Shown here: one piece after another, positions 32,026 to 40,476 of the stretch
Layout: every line of letters begins with the position of its first letter
How positions within the stretch are numbered: position 1 is the first letter of the stretch
Assembly: GCA_040902725.1 (NCBI GenBank)
Contig: JBBDWU010000038.1
Span: 62,001 to 126,000, forward strand
DNA: 64,000 nucleotides
Reading direction: 5' to 3'
Source: JACVRU01 sp040902725
GTDB lineage: Bacteria > Actinomycetota > Thermoleophilia > Gaiellales > Gaiellaceae
Made by a program: the position numbers and the translations under genes
The notes under the pieces: model-generated
The model's database searches: none
Seen by the model: the letters and a program-made list of their open reading frames with translations, nothing else
Told to the model about the DNA's origin: nothing

Positions 32026-32286
32026 ATGAACGCCCTCGCAGAAGTTCCTCCGCTGATCACCGAGCGGCAGCGCCAAGTGGTCGAGCTGATCGCAGCTGGG
32101 TGCTCGAACGAGGAGGTCGGACGGCGCCTCGGCATCTCCCCCCGAACGGCCAAGGCGCACGCCGACATCCTCCGCCAGAAACTCGGTGTCGCTCGGAGGC
32201 GGCAGATCCCGGTCGCGTACCGGGCGAAGACAGGGAGGGATCCCCTCCCGCAAGGCCCCGGGCCGTTCTCGGCTCTGGGGGACTGA
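32026..32286 (+). CDS. stand-alone LuxR-type HTH protein
   Basis: 86 residues that are essentially a GerE/LuxR helix-turn-helix: LITERQRQVVELIAAGCSNE, EEVGRRLGISPRTAKAHADI, LRQKLGVARRR. No sensory or receiver domain. The HTH lies at about 10-65 with a short proline-rich tail. Stand-alone LuxR domains act as DNA-binding regulators, sometimes antagonising larger relatives. First gene of a local run of regulators; own promoter and terminator. Confidence 0.85.
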   Translation: MNALAEVPPLITERQRQVVELIAAGCSNEEVGRRLGISPRTAKAHADILRQKLGVARRRQIPVAYRAKTGRDPLPQGPGPFSALGD

Positions 32287-32292
32287 CGGCCC

Positions 32293-32324
32293 CGTGCCCG
32301 CGGCGCTGCGGCCCCGCGGGCACG
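32293..32324 (+). terminator. strong hairpin after the LuxR-type gene
   Basis: CGTGCCCGCGG and CCGCGGGCACG form a perfect 11-bp stem around a 10-nt loop, 7 nt after the stop, followed by pyrimidine-rich GACTTCTTCCCC. Likely factor-independent terminator or 3' stabiliser. Confidence 0.6.
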
Positions 32325-32400
32325 GACTTCTTCCCCACTCGCTAATCGTGCGGAAAGGCGCTAAGTTTGGACGACGGGCTTGCGGCGCCCGGGAGACGAG

Positions 32401-34944
32401 ATGTCGACCGCTACCGCACCCGCCGAACGGATTCCCCGGGCGCTCCGGCACATCATCGAGCGGCCGCGCATCACGCGACTGCTCGACGAGACCAACGCCC
32501 GCACGATCCTGCTCGTAGCGCCCGCCGGCTTCGGCAAGACGACGCTGGCGCGGCAGTGGCTCGACGACAAGCCGCACGGCTGGTATCGGGGTAGCACGGC
32601 CTCTTCGGACGTGGCCGCTCTGGCGGCCGGTCTGGCGAAGGCTGCTTCGGTGATCGCGCCGGGCGCCGGTGCGAGGATGATCGAGCGGCTCGGAATCGCC
32701 GGGGCGCCACCGCCTACCGCCGCTGCGCTGGCTGGGATGCTGGGCGAGGATCTGGCGGAGTGGCCCGACGGCGCCTGGCTTGCGATCGACGACTACCACC
32801 TGGCGATGGAGTCGGAGGCGAGCGAGACGTTTGCCGAGGAGCTGATCGTGCGGTGCCCGGTCCGGCTGCTCGTGACCAGTCGGGCACGCCCGGCTTGGGC
32901 GACTGCCCGGAAGATGCTCTACGGCGAGATCCTCGAGGTGGGGCGCAGCGTCTTGGCACTGACGCACGAGGAGGCCGAGGCCGTCATGAGCGATCGCAAG
33001 CGGGAGGAGGTCGCCGGCCTCATGTCTCTCACGGAGGGGTGGCCGGCCGTGATCGGCCTGGCATCCCTCTCCGACGAACCTGTCATCTCCGAGGCGCAGC
33101 TTCCGGACACGCTCTATGAGTACTGCGCGGAGGAGTTGTTCCAGAAGCTGGCTGTGGAGCTGCAAAACGCCCTCTGCACGATCGCCCAAGCACCTTCGAT
33201 CTCGGATGATCTCTTGCGCGCGCTCTTCGGAAAGGAAGCGCACCGTGTCGCGCACACCGCCGAGGAGGCCGGCTTCGTCACTCGAGGCGGCGCCGACTAC
33301 GACATGCACCCTTTGCTCCGCAGTTTCCTTCTTCGGAAGCTCGAGGATCTCGACGCGGCGACCACTGCGGAGTCGACACGCGAACTCCTCTCCTATCTAG
33401 CCAAGGCGCGGCAGTGGGACGACGCGCTTGCAGTGGCGAGCCGGTCTAGCGAGGCGACAGTTCTGGAAGAACTGCTCGACTCAGCTCTCGATGAGCTGCT
33501 CGGTCAGGGTCGTCTTGAGACGCTTCGGCAGTGGATTCAGCGCTCGCAGGCCTCCACGTCACCGGTGGGCCAACTCGCTGAGGCGGAGATCGCGTTTAGG
33601 GAAGGGGATCATGGTCGTGCTCTGCGACTCGCGAGGAATGCCGCGAGCCAAATGCCCGCTGGCCACTTGCGAACCTCCCGTGCCTGGAACCGGGCTGGGC
33701 AATCAGCGTACTTCCTGGACCGAAGGGAGGAAGCTCTTGAACTGTGCGAGGCCGCACGGGCATCGACGCGGGACATCCGTGACGTTAAGGCCGCCCTCTG
33801 GGCACTCTTCAACGTGAACGTTGACGTCGATGAGGCGGATGCCAGGTCACTCCTGCTGGCGATGGAAGCTGCGCGTCCGCTCACACTCGACGATGAGATC
33901 CGGATCTCTGGCGGCTATGTGATCTTGGCAACCCGCTGGGGCGGCCTCGATGAGGCTCTACGGCGGGCAAGGACTGAAACCGATCGCCTCGAGGGCACGG
34001 ACCCGATGGCTCGAACCGGATTTCTTCACAACATGGCGCACGGATTGGTCTTGGCGGCGCGCTATGAGGAAGCGCTGGCACCGCTCAAGCAAGAGATGGA
34101 AGTTGCCCGGGAGTTCTCTATGGACTTCGCCATCCGCCACGCGGTCCTAATGGAGGCCGCAGCCGACATGGGTCTTCGAAGGTTCAGCGCAAGCCGTCAA
34201 AGGCTCGACCAAGCAACACGCAGCGCTGCAGGAACAGACGACCTCTACGTGACGCTTTCGGTGAGGATGTTCCGCGGCCGTCTTCACCTCTTCCAGGGGC
34301 GCGTCGAAGAAGGTCTCGTCCTCCTTACCCAGGCTGCAGAGTCCGAGTCAATACCCTCAGTCGATCCCGAACTCCATGCATGCCGAGCCCTTGCGCTAGC
34401 CGCAATGCGACGCACCAACGAAGCCGAGCGGGCATGCGAGGACGCGCTCGAAGGGTCGAGAACGATCGAGCCGGAGGTTCTCGTCTCGTGCGCACGGGCT
34501 GTTACAGACCTTTTGAGGAGCGACAACGGCAGATCTCCTCTCGCCGAGGAGGCCTTCCGTCTCGCAGTGTCCAGCGGAAATCTCGACAGCTTCGTCTGCG
34601 CCTATCGCGCTTGTCCTCCATTGATCGGGGCGGTCGCAAGAGTGCCCGAACTAGAAGGGCCTCTAGTCGATCTCCTCGAACGAGCGCGCGATCTGAGTCT
34701 GGGCCGCCAAGTTGGCGTTCCCGCGGGATCCTTGATGCGGTCTCGTTGGCACCTTACGCGACGTGAGGACGAAGTATTGACCTTGGTTACCCAAGGCCTC
34801 ACGAATCGTCAGATCGCCGAAAGACTCTTCCTGGCTGAGGTCACGGTGAAGGTTCACGTCCGCCACATCCTCGCGAAGCTCGGCGTCCGAACGCGTACCG
34901 AGGCCGCGGTTCGAGCCGCAACAATGCGCGACGAACCCCTCTAG
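32401..34944 (+). CDS. MalT-like large LuxR-family regulator (LAL type)
   Basis: 847 residues. N-terminal ATPase: P-loop APAGFGKTT at 40-48 and Walker B LAIDDYH near 130, as in MalT/STAND regulators; a long TPR-like helical middle; C-terminal LuxR HTH (LTRREDEVLTLVTQGLTN, NRQIAERLFLAEVTVKVHV). Such proteins bind ATP and an inducer, oligomerise and activate transcription. ATG 32401 has GGGAGACGAG upstream and a TAAGTT hexamer at 32362, giving a leader of about 27 nt. Codons from about 33.3 kb on use visibly more A and T at third positions than the neighbours. Ends on CTAG shared with the HD-GYP gene. Confidence 0.9.
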   Translation: MSTATAPAERIPRALRHIIERPRITRLLDETNARTILLVAPAGFGKTTLARQWLDDKPHGWYRGSTASSDVAALAAGLAKAASVIAPGAGARMIERLGIAGAPPPTAAALAGMLGEDLAEWPDGAWLAIDDYHLAMESEASETFAEELIVRCPVRLLVTSRARPAWATARKMLYGEILEVGRSVLALTHEEAEAVMSDRKREEVAGLMSLTEGWPAVIGLASLSDEPVISEAQLPDTLYEYCAEELFQKLAVELQNALCTIAQAPSISDDLLRALFGKEAHRVAHTAEEAGFVTRGGADYDMHPLLRSFLLRKLEDLDAATTAESTRELLSYLAKARQWDDALAVASRSSEATVLEELLDSALDELLGQGRLETLRQWIQRSQASTSPVGQLAEAEIAFREGDHGRALRLARNAASQMPAGHLRTSRAWNRAGQSAYFLDRREEALELCEAARASTRDIRDVKAALWALFNVNVDVDEADARSLLLAMEAARPLTLDDEIRISGGYVILATRWGGLDEALRRARTETDRLEGTDPMARTGFLHNMAHGLVLAARYEEALAPLKQEMEVAREFSMDFAIRHAVLMEAAADMGLRRFSASRQRLDQATRSAAGTDDLYVTLSVRMFRGRLHLFQGRVEEGLVLLTQAAESESIPSVDPELHACRALALAAMRRTNEAERACEDALEGSRTIEPEVLVSCARAVTDLLRSDNGRSPLAEEAFRLAVSSGNLDSFVCAYRACPPLIGAVARVPELEGPLVDLLERARDLSLGRQVGVPAGSLMRSRWHLTRREDEVLTLVTQGLTNRQIAERLFLAEVTVKVHVRHILAKLGVRTRTEAAVRAATMRDEPL

Positions 34945-36326
34945 ACCGCGACGGCGGGTTGTGGCCCTGCTTCCTGGACATCAAATCTGAAGTCCTGATC
35001 CCGGGCTAGGCGATATTCCTCGGATGCTCCCGCGAGGATCGCCTCGAATGCGGCAACCACACCCGTGTCGAACTGGGAATCAGCAGCTTGGGCCAGTCGG
35101 AGTCTTGCAACCCGACTCGGCATGGCGTCTCGATACGGACGATCAGAGGTCATCGCGTTGTACGCATCCGCAACGCAGATGATTCTGGAGATGAGCGGAA
35201 TGTCCTGGTGACCTAGACGGTCCGGGTACCCCTCCCCATCCCAGCGCTCGTGGTGGTGACGGACGATCTTCGCCGTTTCCGCATAGTCCTCGACCCTGGC
35301 AAGAATGCGCTCCCCGATTGCCGAGTGTTCTTCCATCTGGCGACGCTCCTCCAGCGTGAGCGGACCCTCCTTTTCGAGAAGTCCGGGGAGAAGGCCCACC
35401 TTTCCGATGTCGTGCACGAGACCACACAGGTGCGCGAGCTCCTGCTGGTCGGGCGCCAAGCCCATCCGGGCAGCGATGTCGCGCGCATAGATGGCCACTG
35501 CCGCCGAGTGGCCGGCCGTGTAGCGGTCCCGCGCGTCCAACGTGGCGACTAGCGCGCTTGCAAAAGACAGGCTCGCCCTCTCGAGCCTCTCGTTGACCGA
35601 GCGGAGATCGTCAGCCAGTTGTCGCTGGTCCTGGTAGAGCACAAAGAGCCTGTGCGCGGCGAGGGCCGGACCGAAGAAGAGCGGCAATGTCCAGGGCGAG
35701 ATCTCCAAGTAGGCAAACGCGAGGAACGCCAGAACCGGCGTGTACAGCGGAACCGACGAGGCAATGAGTGGGCCGAGCACCTTCGCCCCCTCCAGCAGGC
35801 TTGCTACGCCCCTCAGGCGCATCGTCACCGAGACAAAGAGGACGTCAAGTGAGACGGCGACGACGGCGGCGACTGCCGTGGCAGCAAGCGTTGCACCGAT
35901 GACGTTCTCAACCAGGCCGAGGGGGACCGCAGCCGCAAGCCCAGCTACGCAGCCAGTGATTGAGCGACTAAGCGTGTATGTCGCCCATCTCAGGTATGGG
36001 CGATCGACGTTCTGACCGGGCAGCAGAAATGAGAGCGGGGTCGCCGCCGCAACCACCATCGCAGCGAGGGGTCCGATGACTACAGCGGCGAATAGGGCGG
36101 GCAACACGGCGACCGAGATCTCGAGTGAATTCGAAAGCCGAACAACGCCGCGATCGGCAACCGCAGCGGCGAACGCAAGAACCGCGACGACCCACAGCGC
36201 TTCCAGCGTCTCCCCTGCTGCGATCACACCAGCGAGAAGCCCAGCAGCGATGATCGCGAGGACCATGACGTAGCTCTCGATGGCCGAGGGTCGGGCCTGT
36301 CTCAGAACATGGGCGAAGCTCGTCAT
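34941..36326 (-). CDS. membrane HD-GYP phosphodiesterase-type protein
   Basis: 461 residues. About eight to ten N-terminal membrane helices (residues 20-240), a short coiled linker (QRQLADDLRSVNERLERAS), then an HD-GYP domain: HLCGLVHDIGKVGLLPG (HD pair), HHHERWDGEGYPDRL (GYP motif), RIICVADAYNAMTSDRPYR. HD-GYP domains hydrolyse cyclic di-GMP or related cyclic dinucleotides; the intact HD and GYP suggest activity. Divergent from the 21-residue peptide gene across a promoter with a CCCC-AAAA-GGGG palindrome. Confidence 0.9.
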   Translation of the reverse strand: MTSFAHVLRQARPSAIESYVMVLAIIAAGLLAGVIAAGETLEALWVVAVLAFAAAVADRGVVRLSNSLEISVAVLPALFAAVVIGPLAAMVVAAATPLSFLLPGQNVDRPYLRWATYTLSRSITGCVAGLAAAVPLGLVENVIGATLAATAVAAVVAVSLDVLFVSVTMRLRGVASLLEGAKVLGPLIASSVPLYTPVLAFLAFAYLEISPWTLPLFFGPALAAHRLFVLYQDQRQLADDLRSVNERLERASLSFASALVATLDARDRYTAGHSAAVAIYARDIAARMGLAPDQQELAHLCGLVHDIGKVGLLPGLLEKEGPLTLEERRQMEEHSAIGERILARVEDYAETAKIVRHHHERWDGEGYPDRLGHQDIPLISRIICVADAYNAMTSDRPYRDAMPSRVARLRLAQAADSQFDTGVVAAFEAILAGASEEYRLARDQDFRFDVQEAGPQPAVAV

Positions 36327-36341
36327 TACTTAGCGCCCCTC

Positions 36342-36371
36342 TTGCGCTATCCCCCAAAAGGGGTATAAGAT
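36342..36371 (+). promoter_or_regulatory. promoter with CCCC-AAAA-GGGG operator-like palindrome
   Basis: TTGCGC (36342-36347) and TAAGAT (36366-36371; overlapping TATAAG at 36364 is an alternative) form a sigma-70-type promoter pointing to the 21-residue peptide gene. The spacer contains CCCC-AAAA-GGGG (36352-36363), extended to 7-bp arms with one mismatch, so a bound regulator would sit between -35 and -10. The same stretch is the upstream region of the divergent HD-GYP gene. Confidence 0.5.
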
Positions 36372-36405
36372 CGTCTTGCCGTCAGTCCCCCAAGAAGGAG
36401 TCACC

Positions 36406-36471
36406 ATGCGCAACTCCCTGCTGAAGGCTGTGTCCCGAGCAGCCGTCGCTGGATTCGCCAGAGGCTGGTAA
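36406..36471 (+). CDS. 21-residue amphipathic basic peptide
   Basis: Starts MRNSLLKAV, continues SRAAVA and ends GFARGW, then TAA. Net charge about +4 and alternating hydrophobic/basic faces predict an amphipathic helix. The ribosome binding site AAGAAGGAG, 5 nt before the ATG, is among the best in the window and a promoter lies about 35-65 nt upstream, which argues for deliberate translation. No following gene on this strand is close, so it is not a simple leader for a downstream operon. Could be a signal peptide for the LuxR-type neighbours, a membrane-active or toxin peptide, or an uORF. Function unknown. Confidence 0.5.
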   Translation: MRNSLLKAVSRAAVAGFARGW

Positions 36472-36489
36472 CGGACACTTAGCTTGCTG

Positions 36490-36545
36490 TTGTCCACAGG
36501 TGTGGGCATCCCCCTGTTGAGGGATTTCCACAGGGCTGTGGATAG
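36490..36545. other. two tandem inverted repeats containing DnaA-box-like sequences
   Basis: TTGTCCACA at 36490-36498 matches the actinobacterial DnaA box. CTATCCACA (minus strand, 36545-36537) matches the general box with one difference. Each lies in a palindrome: TGTCCACA-GG-TGTGGGCA (36491-36508) and CCACAG-GG-CTGTGG (36528-36541). The pair could be DnaA sites, an operator for a nearby regulator or hairpins in the peptide mRNA 3' end. Confidence 0.45.
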
Positions 36546-36566
36546 CGGCAAGGCGTGACCCCTCAT

Positions 36567-36592
36567 GGCCCGCCGCGGCGGCGCGGCGGGCC
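36567..36592. terminator. perfect 10-bp GC hairpin between peptide gene and LuxR gene
   Basis: GGCCCGCCGC and GCGGCGGGCC pair perfectly around GGCGGC. It lies between two genes that converge here (peptide on plus, LuxR on minus), so it may end transcription from both sides. No U-run. Confidence 0.5.
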
Positions 36593-36637
36593 GGCGAGCC
36601 TGCGTGTGCCCCTCAGGCATCGTCGGGTTGCCCCTCT

Positions 36638-36970
36638 CTACTGAATGATGCCGCGGCGGAGGCCGACGGCCACCGCGTGCGCTCGGCTGCGCGCCTGCAG
36701 CTTCGCCAGCAGGTGACGGACGTGCGACTTGACCGTCTCCTCGGAGAGAAAGAGTCGCTCGCCGATCTCGCGGTTCACGAGGCCGTCGCCGATCAGCTGC
36801 AACACCTCGACCTCGCGCGTGGTCGGATCCTGCGCCAGCTCGCGCAACGGAGCCGAGATGGGGATCACCTCGGCGTTGCCGTTCGGCCCGCGCCGGGCCG
36901 CGACCTCCTCGAACCTGCGGGAGTGATCGAGATATCGGCTCAGGATCTGCTTGCGCTCGGCAGCGTCCAC
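36638..36970 (-). CDS. small LuxR-type transcriptional regulator
   Basis: 110 residues. A short N-terminal helical segment (AAERKQILSRYLDHSRRFEEV) precedes a complete LuxR HTH: TTREVEVLQLIGDGLVN, REIGERLFLSEETVKSHVRH, LLAKLQARSRAHAVAVGL. No receiver domain. The HTH resembles that of the 847-residue regulator (RLFL.E.TVK.HVRH.LAKL), so the two could recognise similar operators. GTG start; no clear promoter seen. Confidence 0.88.
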   Translation of the reverse strand: MDAAERKQILSRYLDHSRRFEEVAARRGPNGNAEVIPISAPLRELAQDPTTREVEVLQLIGDGLVNREIGERLFLSEETVKSHVRHLLAKLQARSRAHAVAVGLRRGIIQ

Positions 36971-37032
36971 GCATCCGGTATCGGCCTTCCTGTGCGGACG
37001 CTTGAGTCCTTCGTCACCCTTCCGAGTGATGC

Positions 37033-38442
37033 CTAGCGCAGGCAGAGCCGCGCCAGGTCGACGCCGAAGACGACGTGCTGGAGGACGCAGGCGCGGTCGA
37101 GGCGTCGCGCGACCCTGGTCGAGCCCCTGCGCACCGCAAAGGGGAGGACGAGGGCGCGCTCGGCCGCGAGCCGGTCGAGCTCGGCCCAGGCGACCGCGAC
37201 CTGGTCGGTCAAGATCGGCTGGAGGCGGAGGAGCGCGATGCGCTCGTTCAACTCCGGGTCGTCGGCGTAGGAGAGGTTCGTGTTCGGCGCCGAGCCGATG
37301 CGGTCACCGTTCAGGAGCGCGTCGAACCAGAGCAGCGGATGCGGCAGCGGCGACGACCAGGAGGAGACGCCCGCCTGCGCGCGCGCCGTCCGCCCCGCGA
37401 CCGTGCGGAAGAACTCCGCCGGCGGCAGCTCGCGGTAGCGGGCGCCGAGGCCGAGCTCGCGCAGCGTCTCGACGAGCAGCCGCGCCGGCCGCCGCGAGTC
37501 GGGGTCGGAGCTCGACCAGACGGTCACGACCTTCCCCTCTGCGCCCGCGCGGCGCACCAGCCTCCGCGCGCGGACGAGGTTCCGTCGGTAGAGGGAGAGC
37601 GACTCGTGGCCCGGGACGCCCGCGGGCAGGACGTTCTGCGTCGGCCGCGCGCCCGCCGCCTCCGCCAGCGCAGGACGGTCGAGCGCGAACGCGACCGCGC
37701 GCCGCACCTCGAGCACGTCGAAGGGCGGCAGCTGCGTGTTCAGGAAGACGTAGGCGACGCTCGGCGGGCCGGCTGCCTGGGCGACGTCCCAGCGCTCGGC
37801 CCCCACCTGCACGCGGATGAGGGCCGCGTTCCCGGCCGGCAGCGCGGGCAGCGGCCGATAGCGCGGGTTCGGCCGCAAGAGGACCTCGCGGAAGTCCTCC
37901 GAGGTCTCGGCCACGTAGGGCCCGCTCGGCTGTGGCGGCGCGGCCAGCGGCGTGGCCAGCTTCATCAGGAAGGACGCGTCCGGCTCGGCCAGCTCGTACT
38001 CGACGGTGCGGGCGTCGTCGTCGGCCCGCACCTCCTCGATGCCCGCGAACCAGTGCTCGCCGGGTGAGTCGAGTCGCCGGAGCCGCTCGAGCGCGTCCGC
38101 GAAGTCACTCGCCTGCACTCCCGCGCGGAGGGTGAACTGGTAGACCAGCCCGTCGTCGGAGATCTCCGGCAGGTCCTCCGCGAGCGCGGGCACGATCGAG
38201 CCGTCGGGCCCGAAGGCGACGAGCCCGAGGTGGAGCAACCGGGAGAGCCGCCAGCTCTCCTGGGTGAACCCGAGCTGCGGGTCGAGGCTGTCGAGCCCCT
38301 CTCCCGCGGCGACCCGAAGCTCCGCGAAAGGGCGATCGGGCCGAACGGTCGGCGTCGCGTCGACCGTCGCCGGGGGGTCGGAACCGCCCATGCAGCCCGC
38401 GGCGAGCAGCGCCGCCGCGAGGCTAAACGGGAGGCGGCTCAT
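37033..38442 (-). CDS. ABC transporter substrate-binding lipoprotein (family 5), second copy
   Basis: 469 residues. Short signal ending in a lipobox-like LLAAGCMGG, so probably a lipoprotein on Cys17. SBP family 5 marks: SLDPQLGFTQESWRLSRLLHLGLV, IVPALAEDLPEISDDGLVYQFTLRAGV and VRRAVAFALDRPAL. Binds peptides or other small oligomers for the downstream importer. Shorter than the other binding protein of the locus (563 residues) and placed last in the operon, overlapping the dppF-like gene by 20 nt; probably a second specificity. Confidence 0.85.
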   Translation of the reverse strand: MSRLPFSLAAALLAAGCMGGSDPPATVDATPTVRPDRPFAELRVAAGEGLDSLDPQLGFTQESWRLSRLLHLGLVAFGPDGSIVPALAEDLPEISDDGLVYQFTLRAGVQASDFADALERLRRLDSPGEHWFAGIEEVRADDDARTVEYELAEPDASFLMKLATPLAAPPQPSGPYVAETSEDFREVLLRPNPRYRPLPALPAGNAALIRVQVGAERWDVAQAAGPPSVAYVFLNTQLPPFDVLEVRRAVAFALDRPALAEAAGARPTQNVLPAGVPGHESLSLYRRNLVRARRLVRRAGAEGKVVTVWSSSDPDSRRPARLLVETLRELGLGARYRELPPAEFFRTVAGRTARAQAGVSSWSSPLPHPLLWFDALLNGDRIGSAPNTNLSYADDPELNERIALLRLQPILTDQVAVAWAELDRLAAERALVLPFAVRRGSTRVARRLDRACVLQHVVFGVDLARLCLR

Positions 38443-39496
38443 ACACCGGAGCCTGATCGGTCCCCGGCTCGAAGATCGGCTCGATCTCCTGCGGCTCGAG
38501 CTTGCCGGCCTTGATCTCCTCGGCCCAGTGGCAGGCGACCAGGTGCCCGGAGGAGAGCTGCCGCAGCGGCGGCACGTCGTCCCGGCAGCGCGTCGGCTGC
38601 ACGTAGGGGCAGCGCGTGTGGAAGCGGCAGGCGGCCGGCGGGTTCGCCGGGCTGGGAAGGTCGCCCGCCAGCAGGATCCGCTCGCGCCCGCGCTCCACCT
38701 GCGGGTCGGGGATCGGCACCGCCGAGAGCAGCGAGATCGTGTACGGGTGCAGCGGGTCGTCGTACAGCTCCTGGGCGGGCGAGACCTCCATGATCCGGCC
38801 CAGGTACATGACCGCGATCCGGTCGGAGATGTGGCGGACGACGGCGAGGTCGTGGGCGATGAACAGGTAGGTGAGCTCGAACTCGTCCTGGAGCGTCTCG
38901 AGCAGGTTGATGATCTGCGCCTGGATCGAGACGTCGAGCGCCGACACCGGCTCGTCGGCGACGATGAAGTCGGGGTTAAGCGCGAGCGAGCGCGCGAGCC
39001 CGATGCGCTGGCGCTGGCCGCCGGAGAACTCGTGGGGGTAGCGGGAGGCCGCGTCGGGCGGCAGGCCGACGGTCTCGAGCAGCTCGCGCACGCGCCCGCC
39101 CACGGCGCGGCGGCCGGCCAGGCCGTGCACCCGCAACGGCTCGCCGACGATGCGGCCGACGCTGTGGCGCGGGTTCAGCGACGCGAACGGGTCCTGGAAG
39201 ATCATCTGCATCCGCCGCCGCAGCGGCCGCAACCCGCGCTCGGGCAGATGCGTGATGTCCTGGCCGTCGAAGACGATCCGCCCCGCGGTCGGGTCGTACA
39301 GCCGCAGGATCGCGCGGCCGAGGGTCGACTTGCCGCAGCCCGACTCGCCCACCAGCCCGAAGGTCTCGCCGCGCTCGATCGTCAGCGAGACGTCGTCGAC
39401 CGCCTTGATGTCGCCCACGTGCCGGTCGAGCACGACCCCGCTCTTGATCGGGAACCAGACCTTCAGGTTCTCGATCTCGACTAGCGGTTCGCCCAT
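38423..39496 (-). CDS. dppF: oligo/dipeptide ABC transporter ATP-binding protein (DppF/OppF type)
   Basis: 357 residues. Walker A GESGCGKSTLGRA, Q-loop IFQDPFASLNPR, signature FSGGQRQRIGLARSLAL, Walker B FIVADEPVSALDVS and H-loop FIAHDLAVV. A C-terminal oligopeptide-transporter extension (LHPYTISLLSAVP and cysteines of CRFHTRCPY) follows, which in related subunits holds an iron-sulfur site. Powers peptide or nickel-type import with the permeases below. Overlaps the DppD-type gene by 16 nt. The substrate class is inferred from family only. Confidence 0.93.
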   Translation of the reverse strand: MGEPLVEIENLKVWFPIKSGVVLDRHVGDIKAVDDVSLTIERGETFGLVGESGCGKSTLGRAILRLYDPTAGRIVFDGQDITHLPERGLRPLRRRMQMIFQDPFASLNPRHSVGRIVGEPLRVHGLAGRRAVGGRVRELLETVGLPPDAASRYPHEFSGGQRQRIGLARSLALNPDFIVADEPVSALDVSIQAQIINLLETLQDEFELTYLFIAHDLAVVRHISDRIAVMYLGRIMEVSPAQELYDDPLHPYTISLLSAVPIPDPQVERGRERILLAGDLPSPANPPAACRFHTRCPYVQPTRCRDDVPPLRQLSSGHLVACHWAEEIKAGKLEPQEIEPIFEPGTDQAPVYEPPPV

Positions 39497-40476
39497 TCGT
39501 CCTCCGGCACGGGGTTGAAGCAGGCGACGTGCCGGCCGGGCTCGAGCTCGCGCAGCGGCGGGACCTGCTGCCGCGACTCCGGCACCTCGAAGCGGCAGCG
39601 CGGCGCGAACGGGCACATCGTCAGCGGGCGCAGCATGTTCGGCGGCTGGCCCTCGATCGGCGTCAGCCGCTGCTTCCGGCCGGCGTCGAGCCGGGGCACG
39701 CTCTGGAGCAGCCCGAGCGTGTACGGGTGGCGCGGGCGCGCGAACAGCTGGTCGGCGGTGCCCGTCTCCATGAACATGCCGCCGTACATCACGTGCACGC
39801 GCTCGCACATGCCGGCGACCACGCCGAGGTCGTGCGTGATCAGGACGAGTGCGGTGTCGCGGTCGGCGACCAGGTTCCTGAGCAGGTCGAGGATCTGCGC
39901 TTGGATCGTCACGTCGAGCGCCGTCGTCGGCTCGTCGGCGATCAGCAGCTTCGGCTCGCACGCGAGCGCCATCGCGATCATCGCCCGCTGCCGCATGCCG
40001 CCGGAGAACTGGTGCGGGTAGTCCTTCAGCCGCTGGGCGGCGCTCGGGATCCCGACCTGGTCGAGCAGCTCGGCCGCGCGCCGGTCGCACGCCTTGCGGT
40101 CGAGGTCGAAGTGCGTCTCGAGCGCCTCCCGGATCTGCCGCCCCACGGTCAGCACCGGGTTCAGGCTCGTCATCGGGTCCTGGAAGATCATCGCGATCTC
40201 CCGCCCGCGGATCTTCCGCAGCTCGTCCTGGGACAGCTTCAGCAGGTCGCGGCCCTCGAAGAGCGCCTCGCCGGCGGTGGCGCGACCGGCGCGAGGGAGG
40301 ATGCCAAGCAGGGCGAGCGAGGTGACGCTCTTGCCGCAGCCCGACTCGCCGACGATCCCAAGCGTCTCGCCGGGCGCGACGTCGAAGGAGACGCCGTTGA
40401 CGGCGTGGACGGTGCCGCGGCCCGTCCAGAAGCGCACCTCCAGGTCGCGGACGGAGAGCAGCGGCTCGGCGCTCAA
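39481..40476 (-). CDS. dppD: oligo/dipeptide ABC transporter ATP-binding protein (DppD/OppD type)
   Basis: 331 residues. Walker A GESGCGKSVTSLALLG, Q-loop IFQDPMTSLNPV, signature FSGGMRQRAMIAMALA, Walker B LLIADEPTTALDVT, H-loop LITHDLGVV; C-terminal RHPYTLGLLQSVPRL and the cysteines of TMCPFAPRC. Starts at a TTG that overlaps the permease stop (TTGA); the frame has no nearby ATG. Partner of the DppF-type subunit. Confidence 0.93.
   Translation of the reverse strand: MSAEPLLSVRDLEVRFWTGRGTVHAVNGVSFDVAPGETLGIVGESGCGKSVTSLALLGILPRAGRATAGEALFEGRDLLKLSQDELRKIRGREIAMIFQDPMTSLNPVLTVGRQIREALETHFDLDRKACDRRAAELLDQVGIPSAAQRLKDYPHQFSGGMRQRAMIAMALACEPKLLIADEPTTALDVTIQAQILDLLRNLVADRDTALVLITHDLGVVAGMCERVHVMYGGMFMETGTADQLFARPRHPYTLGLLQSVPRLDAGRKQRLTPIEGQPPNMLRPLTMCPFAPRCRFEVPESRQQVPPLRELEPGRHVACFNPVPEDEWANR

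Noticed and set aside
36490..36545. Chromosomal origin of replication
   Set aside because: Only two good DnaA boxes, no AT-rich unwinding region and no dnaA or dnaN nearby; kept only as DnaA-box-like repeats.
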